NCBI GenBank assembly: GCA_950022295.1
Contig: OX465596.1
Span: 218,519,501 to 218,583,500 of the forward strand
Length of the DNA: 64,000 nucleotides
DNA from: Bromus sterilis
Lineage: Eukaryota > Streptophyta > Magnoliopsida > Poales > Poaceae
Direction of reading: 5' to 3'
In this document: positions 44,874 through 57,682 of the stretch, piece after piece
Layout: each line of letters starts with the position of its first letter
Position numbering within the stretch: position 1 is the first letter of the stretch
The notes under the pieces: model-generated
What the model was told of the DNA's origin: nothing
Seen by the model: the letters and a program-made list of their open reading frames with translations, nothing else
Databases searched by the model: none
Translations under genes and position numbers: made by a program

Positions 44874-47800
44874 TGTAACAACCCAGATTTCACAAAAAAA
44901 TTAAAATTTTTGTTTTCGGTGTGAATTGTTTGATTGTCTGATTTGTTTGCGGTGTTTGCATCCCCGATTTATCGATGGACGATTATTTCCCCCCTCTTAT
45001 ATCGTAACGGACGAAGACTGACCCTTGCCACCCTGACACTCGACCTTTGCGACACCGGGTTTCACCCGAGCACCATCGCAACCGACACAAGACCAGCCAT
45101 CGCCATCGGAATGAAAAACCCTGTTTATTTAATAAACAAATTATTTTATTGTGCGCCGGAAAATATTCTAGGAACGGTATCAAAGTGAGGTACGACTGAC
45201 GGGTTCGTTGCGCTGAGCGCGTGGTTCGAGATTTCGCCCGAATCGGAGGTCGTATGTACTCCCGGCGGTCAGAAACGTGGAGCATCGAACACGCGAGAGG
45301 GAAAACCCGAGGGCTTTTGCGCAAACTTGCCAGGCAGACCACCTATATAAATACCACCACTCTCCCACTCCTTTCTAGGGTTCCCCTAAGCCAAAATTGT
45401 AGCCACCCCCTCACATTGCCCCAAAGCTGCCCCAATTTTCGCAACCCTAGCCACCAAGCATTTCTGACCGTTGATCTGTGAGAACAAGGGCCCAGATCTG
45501 GCCTTCTCCCACCTCCAGCCAGCACCAGGGGATCTGGGCCCCGCAGGGCCCTCCACCAGCCGCCGCAGCCCTCTCGGGCCCGATCTGGGCCTCAGCCTCC
45601 CGAGTTCACCACCGGCCGGTGAGCTACCACAAGCTGCCACCGCCGGCCGCCGCGCCCCTCCGGTGAGGCCGCCTCGCACACCTCCTTGCTTCTCCGTCCT
45701 CTCACGTCTCGCCTCCTCTCCTCTGTGCAGGATGGCGGCCGCCACGCCATGAATTCCCGCGAGGTCGCCCCAACGTCAGCGTCTCCAAGCCGGGCCGCCG
45801 CCACTGGTCCTCGCCGGCGACCACCCTGAGGGCGCCGCGCCCGGATCTGCACCCTGCGCCCTCTCCTCTAGACTCGAGTGGCGTGCCTCCTCGCCTCAAC
45901 GCCGGCGGCCGGAGCAGCCATGGCTGCAGCCCACATCGGCCAGCCAGGCGCCGCCGCCACCGTGGGCCGGCCTGGATACCACGGCCCAAGTCGCCTCCCC
46001 GACCCAACTCGCATCCGAAGCCCAGCCGCCAGCCGCCGCCAGCTGGACCGAGCCCACCGGGTGAGGCCCGAGCCATTTTATTTATTTGCGGTGTTTATTT
46101 TATTCCAAAATTCTGCTAAGTCTGGAATGTTTTGCTGCTGATTCAATTTTGCGAGTAGTATTGCGATTACACCGTACCTCGGATGACTTTGAGCCCAAAA
46201 GGAAAATTGTTTAGTTTTGTATGTACTTAAGTTCATATTTTGTGAGAATTTTGAGTAGAGGTTATCTTGATGTTGTTAATCACTTTTGAAGTGGGCATCA
46301 GACTGTTAACTGTTGTTACTTCCTGATAAGTGCTGCTGCTGTTATTTAATTGCAAGTTTGATTGATTAATGTGACACATCCATGAGGCCTATGCTATTAA
46401 TTGTTGTTGCATACTGTTAAGCATCATGTCTTCTTCAATCCTATGCATTTACATGTCATGTTTGCCTGATGTATCTATATTAATTCTTTCTCCAAAGTGG
46501 TGACCCTGATGATATGTGCTGCTATTTATATAAAGTTGCTACTTTGCTGCCCTATATCTTTTTAACCGTGCATCCTATTGAGCATTGCAATATGTAATTT
46601 TGATCTATGCCATGTCTACTTCCATTACATGTATTGCATTGCCATGTTTACATTCCTGGTCATAGCTATGTTTAGCTCCAAAGTCTGTAACTTTCCGATG
46701 CCATGTTGCACACTTAATATCTTTTGATCTGTGATGCCTATGACCTTGAATCTTGTTTGTACCTGATCATAATCATGCCTAATGAATGCTCATATATTGC
46801 TATGTCATGTTGCTGCACATTTGCATATAGATTTTCCCCTGTTTATACAGCATGAAAATAACAGTTTCAACCCTGTTTTACTGATTTTCACTAAGTCCTA
46901 GACCAGTAATGTTTTATTGCATTTTGTATGGGCTATAATTAATTGTTCATGATGATTATTTGCATGATTCCTTTTGCCATGCCATTCTTGCCATGTCTAC
47001 TTTAGTTGCATATCATTTTTATGCATGTTTGTAGCCTTTTTCTTGTTTATTTGTTGCTCTAAAGTGTGCTACCTGATGTTGGCAGATTGTGCCCGTAACT
47101 TGTTTTGCTTATATCTTTTTAACCGTAACTCCGTTTGGAGTGTTCTTTATATGTACCTTGATTAGAATTTCATGTACTTTGTGTTTATGCTATTGTTTGC
47201 TGTTGTTACCAACCTAAAATATGGTTTAGGGCAGAACAGTACCAAATCCTTTAATCATCGTGGGGCACTTAGTGACATGCCATGTTTAGGTTGTGCCTCA
47301 CTTAAATTGACTAGCATAGATAGTTACCTTTATGCTTCACCTCTTGTCATGTTTGTGTGCTATGCCATGCTTGAGTGAGATGCCATGTTAACAAGCTTTG
47401 CTCATATCGTGTAGCTAAACAACTTGAACTATGATAAACGTGCGGTATCGTCGTGTGTGACAGATACTTCACTTAACCTGCTAGTAACCGTTCTCGACGG
47501 TAGATCCGTATCGTAGTGCGTTGTTTCGTGTTGCCTTGTTGTTGTTATTTGCTGTTGATTGCTTTGTAGTAATAGATGCTTGCTCGTCGATTGCCTTTTC
47601 CAGTGTTTCCTTCTTGTGTGCTTCTACGGGTACCTCTCGGAGACTATGCGAGCTTGCGATCGACTTCACCTTCGGATCGTCTTCTCTTTAGGTAAGGGGG
47701 AGCATATATCATGCCTATAACTTTCAGCTCACTCGCGCCTAGGTGTAGGATAGAACGATTGCTTGATCCTACCACTTCATATTCATGCCTCTCAAATAAA

Positions 47801-49318
47801 CCCAAATAGTCATGTTCTCCACATCCCAGCAAACCTTGTTCAGCTATGTTACTATTGCTCGCTGCTTAGCCACTGCTTAGTATGCATGCTAGGATGTTAT
47901 CAACTGTTACCTCCTGTTACTCCTTGGATTGGGCTATAAAATTATTATATTTATTGTGGATGATATGATTATTATAATGTTGACTATATTCGACGAAGGA
48001 TGGAAGGTCTAGGCTATCCTGCCCCGACGCTTTGTTCCATTCGAGACACCTAGGACCCGAGTTCCAGGTATTGTTTCTCTTGACAAGCGTGCCTAACCGC
48101 GTGTGGGATTTTATGGGGTCCCCTTTTCTTACCTATCTAGCTTCAAACATTTCTAGTGGTGGCCCAAGCTGATTTACCATTTGAAACCATGCACATATGT
48201 CTGTCGGGTCGCTCCTAGCAGATATCCTTGCAAACAACTTGGGTCAGCGAAGACATGGGTTCTCTGTTGGTCCACACTGGTGAGCTAGGGGCTGACCACA
48301 TGTGAGGGGATCAGTTACCTCGACCTTGGCCAGACGGAAGAGTCCAATCCGAGAGCGTGGCCGACTTTTGGATTGGGTGTCGACTCCCCGAGGGCCACCC
48401 GGATTTGTTCGTTGTTAGCTACAGGGTCCTGTCGTTTCGGATCTCTCGGGACTAATTCATAAAATGGCTGCCTGTGATGGTTAGAAACTGAGAGAGATGG
48501 GCGTGCGTGCGGAGCCTTGTAAGGGGCAGTTGGTACACCCCTGCAGGGTTAAATCTTTTCGAGAAGCCATGTCGACGGTTATGGAAGACTTGAGACCTAC
48601 TCCTTGTTAATAGACAACAAGAACTGAGATAATCTTAATAACTTGATCAACGTGTGTGTGCCTTGACTGCTTCTTCTTCGCCGGGATGCGAAGAGGAGGA
48701 AAAGGATATGATAGGTGTTATGTTTGCGTAGGTACTTGATAGCAAGACTTGTTGGAGGAGATTCCTCATCGAATGCTTAGTTCTCATCATACTCTAAAAT
48801 AGACCATTAGCCACTCATATATCGCTAGTGCGTCTGCAACCTCACCACTACCCCCATCTTACCCATGAGAAGTTAGTTACGAGCCTTTTGATATATCCTC
48901 ACCCCTTGCTTTTCTTTTCCCTTTTATGTTTTGCCTGATCGACCGCTGCAGTTGATTAGTACCTCGACCCTTCTTCTGGACGCCTTCGCGAAGACTCGAC
49001 GACGACTAGTTAGGTGGATCCCGGCGGAGAGCCTGGACCCGTGTGTTTACGGGAATGGTGTGTTTTACCTTTTCCAATAGGCATTTGATTGTAGTCTGTA
49101 CTCAGACATGTATCTTCCGCTGATGTAATGTATTAAGACAGTTGTATGCCGACTTGTATGAGATGTTGTATCTTTGTAGCTCTAATGTTGTGATATCATG
49201 TTGGAAATCCGGGGCATATGGCATTGTCATATGTCGTGGTGGGACCGATATGTGCTTCGTCCCCAGATCTGGATGGAAACATCTAGATATGGAACAGTAC
49301 CACATATCGGGTCTTAAA
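44874..49318 (+). repeat. E: LTR copy 2, 4445 bp (full length)
   Basis: Starts TGTAACAACCC and ends GGTCTTAAA (terminal ACA changed). It retains the segment 47608-48719 that is absent from copy 1. That segment shares a recognisable stretch (CTGCAG ... GCCATGTC ... CGGTTA) with B's LTR near 11579-11625, so it is ancestral and not a later insert. Confidence 0.85.
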
Positions 49319-49916
49319 ACTAGGTATCAGAGCCTTACCGACCATAGGATCCCTTTTCTGGCCGAAGTCGAGTCTAGACAAAACTATTTTGTAGTTACTA
49401 AGTTAGTTATCGGAGAGTAGGAATCTTTTTACTCCTTACCCTTGCTCTGGTCACAAGTGTCGTAAGTGTTTTAGTCTTGACCTATCCCCTTTCAAACTTT
49501 AGGATCTCGAGAGTGTGGAGTATCGAAATCATTACAATGCCTTGCTTGCAGCGTATTGTCTCGATTCCGATCTCAGGTTTGGGATATCCGGTAGTACCTT
49601 TAGTTCTTCTGACTCTGGTTAAACATCTTGGTCGTCCGTTGACCCCATTCCTCTTGCCCAGTATCCTCACGATTTGAGTGAGATTACTTCCCTTGACCGT
49701 CGCTTTGAAGTGTTGTTCTTCCTTTTGATCTCTTGATGGTCTCGTTCTTTGACTTCGCCATCTCCCTGCGGAAAGTTTCTCGACGAAAGTTCGTCGTCGA
49801 CATGGAGCAGAGTCCCTTGTTGGTGGTGTTGAAGATCGTCGAGTCTCTTTTCTCTCCCCCTCTCCCCCGGATCGTCCTGGATCTCGGGACGAGATCCCTT
49901 GTTGGTGGTGTTGTAT
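49319..49916 (+). other. E: interior 2, non-coding
   Basis: Near-identical to interior 1, 598 bp. The PBS is at 49322-49333, with its first base changed (AGGTATCAGAGC). Confidence 0.75.
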
Positions 49917-51946
49917 TGTAATAACCCAGATTTCACAAAAAAATTAAAAATTTTGTTTTCGGTGTGAATTGTTTGATTGTCTGATTTTTTTGCGGTGTTT
50001 GCATCCCCGATTTATCGATGGACGATTATTTTCCCCCTCTTATCTCGTACCGGACGGAGACTGACCCTTGCCACCCTGACACTCGACCTTTGCGACACCG
50101 GGTTTCACCCGAGCACCATCGCAACCGACACAAGACCAGCCATCGCCATCGGAATGAAAAACCCTGTTTATTTAATAAACAAATTATTTTATTGTGTGCC
50201 GGAAAATATTCTAGGAACGGTATCAAAGTGAGGTACGACTGACGGGTTCGTTGCGCTGAGCGCGTGGTTCGAGATTTCGCCCGAATCGGAGGTCGTATGT
50301 ACTCCCGGCGGTCAGAAACGTGGAGCATCGAACACGCGAGAGGGAAAACCCGAGGGCTTTTGCGCAAACTTGCCAGGCAGACCACCTATATAAATACCAC
50401 CACTCTCCCACTCCTTTCTAGGGTTCCCCTAAGCCAAAATTGTAGCCACCCCCTCACATTGCCCCAAAGCTTCCCCAATTTTCGCAACCCTAGCCACCAA
50501 GCATTTCTGACCGTTGATCTGTGAGATCAAGGGCCCAGATCTGGCCTTCTCCCACCTCCAGCCAGAACCAGTGGATCTGGGCCCCGCAGGGCCCTCCACC
50601 AGCCGCCGCGGCCCTCTCGGGCCCGATCTGGGCCTCAGCCGCCCGAGCTCACCACCGGCCGGTGAGCTACCACAAGCTGCCACCGCCGGCCGCCGCGCCC
50701 TTCCGGTGAGGCCGCCTCGCACACCTCCTTGCTTCTACGTCCTCTCACGTCTCGCCTCCTCTCCTCTGTGCAGGATGGCGGCCGCCACGCCATGAATCCC
50801 GGCAAGGTCGCCCCAACCTCAGCGTCTCCAAGCCGGGCCACCGCCACTGGTCCTCGCCGGCGATCACCCTGAGGGCGCCACGCCCGGATCCGCACCCTGC
50901 GCCCTCTCCTCTGGACTCGAGCGGCGTGCCTCCTCGCCTCAACGCCGGCGGCCGGAGCAGCCATGGCTGCAGCCCCATCGGCCAGCCAGGCGCCGCCGCC
51001 ACCGTGGGCCGGCCTGGATACCATGGCCCAATTCGCCTCCCTGGCCCAACTCGCATCCGAAGCCCAGCTGCCAGCCACCGCCAGCTGGGCCGAGCCCACC
51101 GGGTGAGGCCCGAGCCATTTTTTTTCTTTGTGGTGTTTATTGTATTCCAAATTCTGCTAAGTCTGGAATGTTTTGCTGTTGATTCAATTTTGCGAGTAGT
51201 ATTGCGATTAAATCGTACCTCGGATGACTTTGAGCCCAAAAGAAAAATTGTTTAGTTTTGTATGTACTTAAGTTCATATTTTGTGAGCATTTTGATTTGA
51301 GGTCATCTTGATGTTGTTAATCACTTTTGAAGTGGGCATCAGACTGTTAACTGTTGTTACTTCCTGATAAGTGCTGCTGCTGTTATTTAATTGCAAGTTT
51401 GATTGATTATTGTGACACATCCATCAGGCCTATGCTATTAATTGTTGTTGCATACTGTTAAGCATCATGTCTACTTCAATCCTATGCATTTACATGTCAT
51501 GTTTGCCTAATGTATCTATATTAATTCTTTCTCCAAAGTGGTGACCCTGATGATATGTGCTGCTATTTATATAAAGTTGCTACTTTGCTGCCCTATATCT
51601 TTTTAACCGTGCATCTTATTGAGCATTGCAATATGTCATTTTGATCTATGCCATGTCTACTTCCATTAAATGTATTGCATTGCCATGTTTACATTCCTGG
51701 TCATAGCTATGTTTAGCTCCAAAGTCTGTAACTTTCTGATGCCATGTTGCACACTTAATATCTTTTGATCTATGATGCCTATGACCTGGATTCTTGTTTG
51801 TACCTGATCATAATCATGCCTACTGAATGGTCATATATTGCTATGTCATGTTGCTGCACATTTGCATATAGATTTTCCCCTGTTTATACAACATGAAAAT
51901 AACAGTTTCAGCCCTGTTTTACTGATTTTCACTAAGTCCTAGACCA
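49917..51946 (+). repeat. E: LTR copy 3, truncated at 2030 bp
   Basis: Starts TGTAATAACCC and follows copies 1 and 2 to CCTAGACCA at 51946, where similarity stops. Eight bases of filler then lead into an F-family LTR at about 51955. TATA CTATATAAAT is at 50386-50395. Confidence 0.85.
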
Positions 51947-51954
51947 TTCAGTAG

Positions 51955-52688
51955 GCACAAGGGGGAAACAACGGTGCTTGTAACCGCAGTTGCAACGATT
52001 GTTTACTTTACGCAAAGTTCTTTTAATGAAGTTGTCTGTTTCTTTGGGTTTATACTTTGGGTGGGGCTCGCAACTTGATACCAGCGAGATGTTCTGGATT
52101 GATATCTCAAGGTGGATGATTAGTAGTAGATGCAGTTGGATTTCGGTCTACTTATTTTGGTGTACCGCCCATGCTTTTGAGCCTTTCCCTTTCTTTGTAG
52201 CATAGTTAGCATTGCGGTGCATTTTTAATCCTGTCAATTGCCTAGCAGTGATTTGTTTACCTCGCATAGCAGTTTTATTGTCTTTTGGGAGAGAGACATC
52301 ACTAGTGAACATCACGGGACCCCGGTCCATATTGTCATCACCGTTTACACGCTCAATTTATTTCCTGCTTTTACTTTCCAGTTGCTATCACCATTATCAT
52401 TAGCACTTGTGTTTGATCGTTTTTAAACAACAAGACCGGAGAGATTGACAACCTCTCTGAACTTCATTGGGAGCAAAGTCATTTGTGTTGTGTGTAGGTC
52501 CAGGAGAAGCAAGTGATTCTTTTCAGATGGCGCATCACTTGCCGAACCACCTACTTGCCTCTTTCGGAGTCCCACGGGAGACAAAACCTATCCTCTACAT
52601 AGGGGAAATTTGCTGCTATCCTACATCTTACCTTCTACTCGGGGTAACCTACGAAGGGCGAGAAGCCATTATCATCTCTCGCGCATCA
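51955..52688 (+). repeat. F: 5' LTR, 3' portion
   Basis: Homologous to 58624-59279 and, inverted, to 39573-40310. It ends CGCATCA at 52688, which pairs imperfectly with the TGATACG start of the 3' LTR. The first roughly 0.9 kb of the LTR is missing at the junction with E. Confidence 0.8.
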
Positions 52689-52698
52689 AGCAAATTTC

Positions 52699-52716
52699 TA
52701 GCGTCGTTACCTGGGA
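52699..52716 (+). promoter_or_regulatory. F: degenerate primer-binding site (tRNA-Asp type)
   Basis: TAGCGTCGTTACCTGGGA, ten bases after the LTR end, against the family form TGGCGCCGTTGCCGGGGA. Four mismatches indicate age. Confidence 0.6.
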
Positions 52717-52853
52717 CTCCAATCATCAAGATAGGGGAGTTCCACACTATCTTTTACCTTTGATTTTTAGTCTTGTTAGTTTATCTTTCAGCTTTTATCT
52801 TAGTGTCCCTTATCGAAAATCACAAAAAAAAATCTGTCACACTTGCTTCTATT

Positions 52854-54384
52854 ATGGGTTCCACTGAAAACACCAAGTTGTGTGACTTCACTAGTCACAA
52901 CAACAATGATTTTATCTGCACTCCTATTGCCACACCTGCCACTTCAGCTACCTCGTATGAAATTAAACCTGCTTTGTTGAACCTTGTTATGAGAGATCAA
53001 TTCTCTGGTGCTGGAGATGATGCTGCTTTACACTTGAATAATTTTGTTGAGCTATGTGATATGAAAAAGTATAAAGAAGTAGAAGGTGATGTTGTTAAGA
53101 TTAATATTTTTCGTTTCTCTTCGAGGGAAGGAGCTAAAATATGGTTTCAATCTTTGCCTAGGAATAGCATAGATTATTGGGATAAGTGCAAAGATGCTTT
53201 TATTGGGAAGTACTACCCACCTGCTAAAATTATCCAATTGAGAAGTAACATTATGAATTTTAAGCAATTGGATAATGAACAAGTTGCCCAAGCTTGGGAA
53301 CGAATGAAATCTCTTGTTAAGAAATGACCTACCCATGGTTTGACTACTTGGATGGTTATCCATACTTTTTATGCAGGCTTGAACTTTACCTCGCGGAACC
53401 TGTTAGATTCGGTCGCGGGAGGAACCTTTATGTCAACAACACTTGGATCTGCCACAAAACTTCTAGATTAGATGATGACCAACTATTCCCAATGGCACAC
53501 CGAACGAGGAAATTACCTCCCTAAATGAAAAAGTTGACTTTATTATGTCTCTACTTACCAAGCAACCCTCTATTGATCCTCATGATGTTCGTTTAAATTC
53601 TTTGGTTGCTCAGGAACAAGTATATGTGAACTTTATTGCTAGAAACAACTGCAACAATAATGCTTATAGGGGTAATTTTTCTAGCAATCCTAGACCGTTT
53701 CCATCCAACTATGGGAACAACAACACTTATCCTAGCAACAAGAACCCCACTTCTGAATTAGAAAGCATGCTTAGAGACTTTATCACTACCCAGAAAGCCT
53801 TCAACAAGAGTGTAGAAGAGAAATTAGACAAATTAGATAATCTCTCTTTGAAGGTAGATAGATTAGCCCTTTTTGTTGATATGCTTAAAATCAGAACCTC
53901 TCCCCTTGAGGAGAGGAAGGCCACTCCTATTAATGCTATCCAATTGCAAATTAATGAAAATATTAGGATGATGGCTAAACTTAAAGAAATATGGGTCAGA
54001 GAAAAAGAGGAAGAGGATAGAATTAAGAGCCTTCCTACACACCACACAGTTGCTACTATCCAAATTGTTGAGGACACCCAAACTATTAGCACCCAACACA
54101 CTCCTAGTCCCATTGGACATATTAATGGTGATTCTACTACCTCAACCATAGAAGAAGAAACTCCTATAAACATAGAGGGTTTCATACAAGTGAGCCTAGA
54201 TGACACCACTACCTCCTTTGATAGTAGTGACAGTGATTTTGATAGTTGTACCCTTTCAAAAGTTATGAGCTTGCTGCACAAAATGTCTACAGACCCCCAC
54301 ACTAGCACACTAAATCTTGCCTTCACGGAGCATATCACTAATGCTCTCATCAAAGCTAGGGAGGAGAAGCTTAGAATATAAGCC
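52854..54384 (+). pseudogene. F: gag remnant
   Basis: Starts at ATG 52854 (MGSTENTKLCDF). The Retrotrans_gag-like core follows: FSGAGDDAALHLNNFVEL, RFSSREGAKIWFQSLP, DAFIGKYYPPAKI, then NFKQLDNEQVAQAWERMKSL. A TGA stop at 53325-53327 and further stops break the frame. The sequence continues in another frame from 53545 (Asn-rich NNNAYRGNFSSNPRPFPS, then a helical region) to a TAA at 54379-54381. No zinc knuckle is present. Confidence 0.78.
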
Positions 54385-54858
54385 TCCATACATAGGAAGC
54401 TAGATGATGGTTGGGATCCTAAGATAAAAACTAAATTGAATAACTTCTCTTGCGATGCTTTATGTAATGTTGGAGCTAGTACCTCCGTTATTCCCAAAAG
54501 GATGTATGATATGTTTGAATTGAAACCTTTTGATCCTTGTTCTTTTCGTGTTTGTTTTGTTGATTCTTCCGTAAATAAACCCTTGGGGAAGATTGACAAT
54601 GTTCTTATCATTGTCAATGACAATTATGTTCTCGTTGATTTTACTATTATGGATATATAATGTGAACCTTTATGTCCAATTATTTTGGGACGTCCTTTTC
54701 TTCGCACCGTGGGTGCCGTTATTGACATGAAAGAGGGGAATATAAAATTTCAATTCCCTCTCAAAAAGGAGATGGAATACTTCCCTAGAAAGAAGATTAA
54801 GTTACCTTTTGAGTCCATTACACGGGCTAGCTATTCTCTCTCTCTTGATAAAATTTGA
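54385..54858 (+). pseudogene. F: retropepsin remnant, catalytic Asp changed to Asn
   Basis: In frame with the second gag part. The active-site block reads ALCNVGASTSVI where family members have D in place of N (AAT for GAT). IILGRPFLRTVGAVIDM is the conserved second half, after a TAA at 54658-54660. The frame ends TGA 54856-54858. The enzyme would be inactive even without the stops. Confidence 0.75.
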
Positions 54859-57682
54859 TCTTTTTGCTTTATGCTTAGCTTAAAGGCGTAAAAGAAAGCG
54901 CTTGTTGGGAGGCAACCCAAGATGTTTTTACTTCTATTTTTAGTGGTATTGATGATTGTTACTACTGTAGCAAAATCATTGTATCTTTATTTTCAAGCTT
55001 TGTGCCAAGTTTAGCCTCCGATTGCAAGAAAGTTCAAAAGTTGTGACATGCTGTCCAGAAAACAGATTCTGTCCTTGGACAAAGAAATTAGCCTAAAATC
55101 ACCACATCATCTTTTTGATCTGAATCTTTTTGGCAGCATGCTCCATACAATTGAATTTCGAGCGTATGTTATGAGTTGTTTGATTTGAGTTGCAGAAGTA
55201 CCCCGAAAAAATTATTTACTACATGTTGTTCTGTTTTTCACAGATTCTAGGACGTTTTGCCTTTCCTAACTTTTGCAAACCTTAAGCTTGCTTTTTATTT
55301 GAATTTTTTTCCAATCTTGAGAAACAGTAGCTCTTCAAGAATATCTTTATTTTCAATGGAGAAAAAATATTTTATTAAGGGTACTAACCTCTCTAATCAG
55401 CTTATGATGAGTTATGTATGAAGGGAGTTTTCAAGTGTGCGAGGGAAGATGATGAAAGAAGATCCGGGAGTGTCAAACGCTCAAGATTGGGGATGCCCCC
55501 ATGCATCCCCAATAAATATTCAAGGAGACTCAAGCGTCTAAGCTTGGGGATGCCCCCGTTCATGCCCTTCTCCATCAACAATCATCAGTTCGTCCTCCAT
55601 CTCACTATATTTTTATCACTTCATGCGTTATGCGCTATGGTTGGAGCGTCTCTCTCTTCGGTTTATTTTTTTAGTTTTATTTAGCTTTTCTTGCTATTCA
55701 TAACAATTTAGAACCCAACTTACTTTGTGTGGGAGATAAAATACTCCACTTCAAACTAGAACACATCGTAGGATTTTCATGCCTATCTTTCTTCTGTTGT
55801 GTGTTCTTTATCTTTTCGTAGCAGCTGCCATATTAAGCTTTAGTTTTTGTGTTCGTCTTTCTCAAGAGGCTTAGCTTTTGTTTAGTTTGTTGCTGGATCT
55901 CTCTTTAGTTTTCATGTTTATCTTGTGAAGAGAGTTGGTTGTTGCACTGAGTTGTGTCTTGTCTTGAAGTAGGTAATTGAGGTTGCTATTCAATTGTAGT
56001 AGTAACTTGCAATAGTTTTGAGGTATTGTAGTGAGTAATGTTTGAACTTTTGGTGTCAAGAGCTCTAGCCTATAAGTGATAGGTGTCGTATTTTTGGCAA
56101 TCCGTGCTTTTATTCAAAACCTACAAAAACTAGTTGAGAACTCTAGCTACTAGATGGATCACTAATGTTTGGAGGGATCGTATATTAGAGTACACTCGCG
56201 TACCATGAGTCGAGGATGCGCAAGGATAACCAGAACCCCATATGCTCCTCCTCGGGGTACTTGTCTCTTTGTGAACTTCCTTATTAGATTGAGAGTTACC
56301 GATAATAAGTGCATGAGTTCTTCGGACTAATGTAAGAATTGAAAGTTGACACTTCCACCTCCTTATATTTGCTAGCCTCTTCGGTACCGTGCATTGGCCT
56401 CTTCTCACTCCGAGAGTTGGCATCCACCTCGCCGGTGCATCCAAACCCTTGGCATGATACACTATGTCATCATAAACCTCTCTATATCTTTCCTCAAAAC
56501 AGCCACCATACCTACCTATCAAGGCATTTCTATAGCCTTTCCGAGATATATTGCCATGCAACATCGACCTTCTCATGACTTGATCTTCATGTCGTACATG
56601 TTCCTGCTACACTGGCAGAGGCATATATTTGCATACATCATGATAGCTACATCTTCTTTATGTTGAATACCTTGTAAAGTGTGAAAGATCTTCTATACCT
56701 TCTTGTAAAATAGAGTGTTGCCCTTAAGTGAGGAAAAGATCCCAAAGTGGAAAAAATTATTTAGATCCCAAAGAGGACAAATGAGAGTTAAATAGAAAGA
56801 GCCATTGAGGCCACCAAAAAAATACAAAATTAGAAAAAACAGAAAAATAAATAAAAAGAGAGAAAGGGGCAACACTACTATTCCTTGAGAAAGATCCACA
56901 CTCGTACTCCCTCTATAGCTTTTACTCCATAGAGATGACCATTTATGCATATAGCTATGTGGGGACCTTCACACTATAGAACTTGGCTTGCTTATTCCAA
57001 GGATGAGCCTCCTCAAACGAGCTCTAGGTCTTCATGAGCGAGAAAGTTGGATGCAACCCCACTAGTTCCATTGGAGATCTTTTCTTAGCTCATATGTGCA
57101 TCCGTTGCATGGCAATCCTTACTCCTCACATCATATCGATCATTTGGCTTTCTCGCCTATGATTGTCCTCATTGATGTAAGCCTTTGACACCCCTTTTGT
57201 CTTCCTCCTCCACCATATCTCCCTCTTTGCCATCCTAAGTGTCAACTGTCGTGCTTACGCTCATCCATTGCATGAGTGCTCAAAATATCGAAAAGGAGTG
57301 GATCAAATTGACTTGCACTTGGCTAGTGGTCTGGGGACGAGTCAAGATAAGATTCCAAAGAAGACTAAGTGTGAAACTTTATTAGATTGAGTTCTCAACA
57401 AAAATAGTTTTTCTCTCGTATTCCCATCTCCCCCTTCTTGCATGCAAACACCATCTGGAGACATTCGAGTCACGGACAACGAGAGCTCTTGCACCTTTAT
57501 GTTCTTCTGTTGCTTGTTTCAATGCTAATATAGACTCTTGCCGGTTATGACTTGAATTGAATTACATACCTTGAATACTTTACTTTCAAAGTTCTTATAT
57601 GGTTGGTAGCATGTCACCACAGAAATTATGCTTGTTATCATTTACCTAATCGAGGATGAGTAGGAATTAAGCTTGGGGATGT
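54859..57682 (+). other. F: untranslated interior and polypurine tract
   Basis: No supported gene. Landmarks: the CTTGTTGGGAGGCAACCCAA segment (54901-54920), two GGGGATGCCCCC purine/pyrimidine blocks (55489-55502 and 55546-55557), and the polypurine tract TTAAGCTTGGGGATGT directly before the 3' LTR (57667-57682). A 148-codon minus-strand ORF (56130-56576) is not similar to anything I know. Confidence 0.6.

Larger units (their letters stand above)
40896..51946 (+). mobile_element. E: tandem LTR-interior-LTR-interior-LTR array
   Basis: Three head-to-tail LTR copies (40896-44272, 44874-49318, 49917-51946) separated by two nearly identical 0.6 kb interiors with PBS but no coding capacity. The third LTR is truncated. 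Such arrays arise by unequal recombination between LTRs of neighbouring or sister copies. LTRs up to 4.4 kb around a 0.6 kb interior make the unit a LARD-like non-autonomous element. Chromovirus-type CTCGGGACGAGATC near the interior end suggests a Gypsy parent. Confidence 0.85.

Noticed and set aside
40896..51946. Repeat array as CRISPR or satellite DNA
   Set aside because: The repeat units are multi-kilobase LTRs with TATA boxes, PBS and interiors, so this is a retrotransposon array.
56130..56576. 148-codon minus-strand ORF in F's interior
   Set aside because: No similarity I recognise, no start or splice context, and it lies in the untranslated 3' interior typical of such elements.
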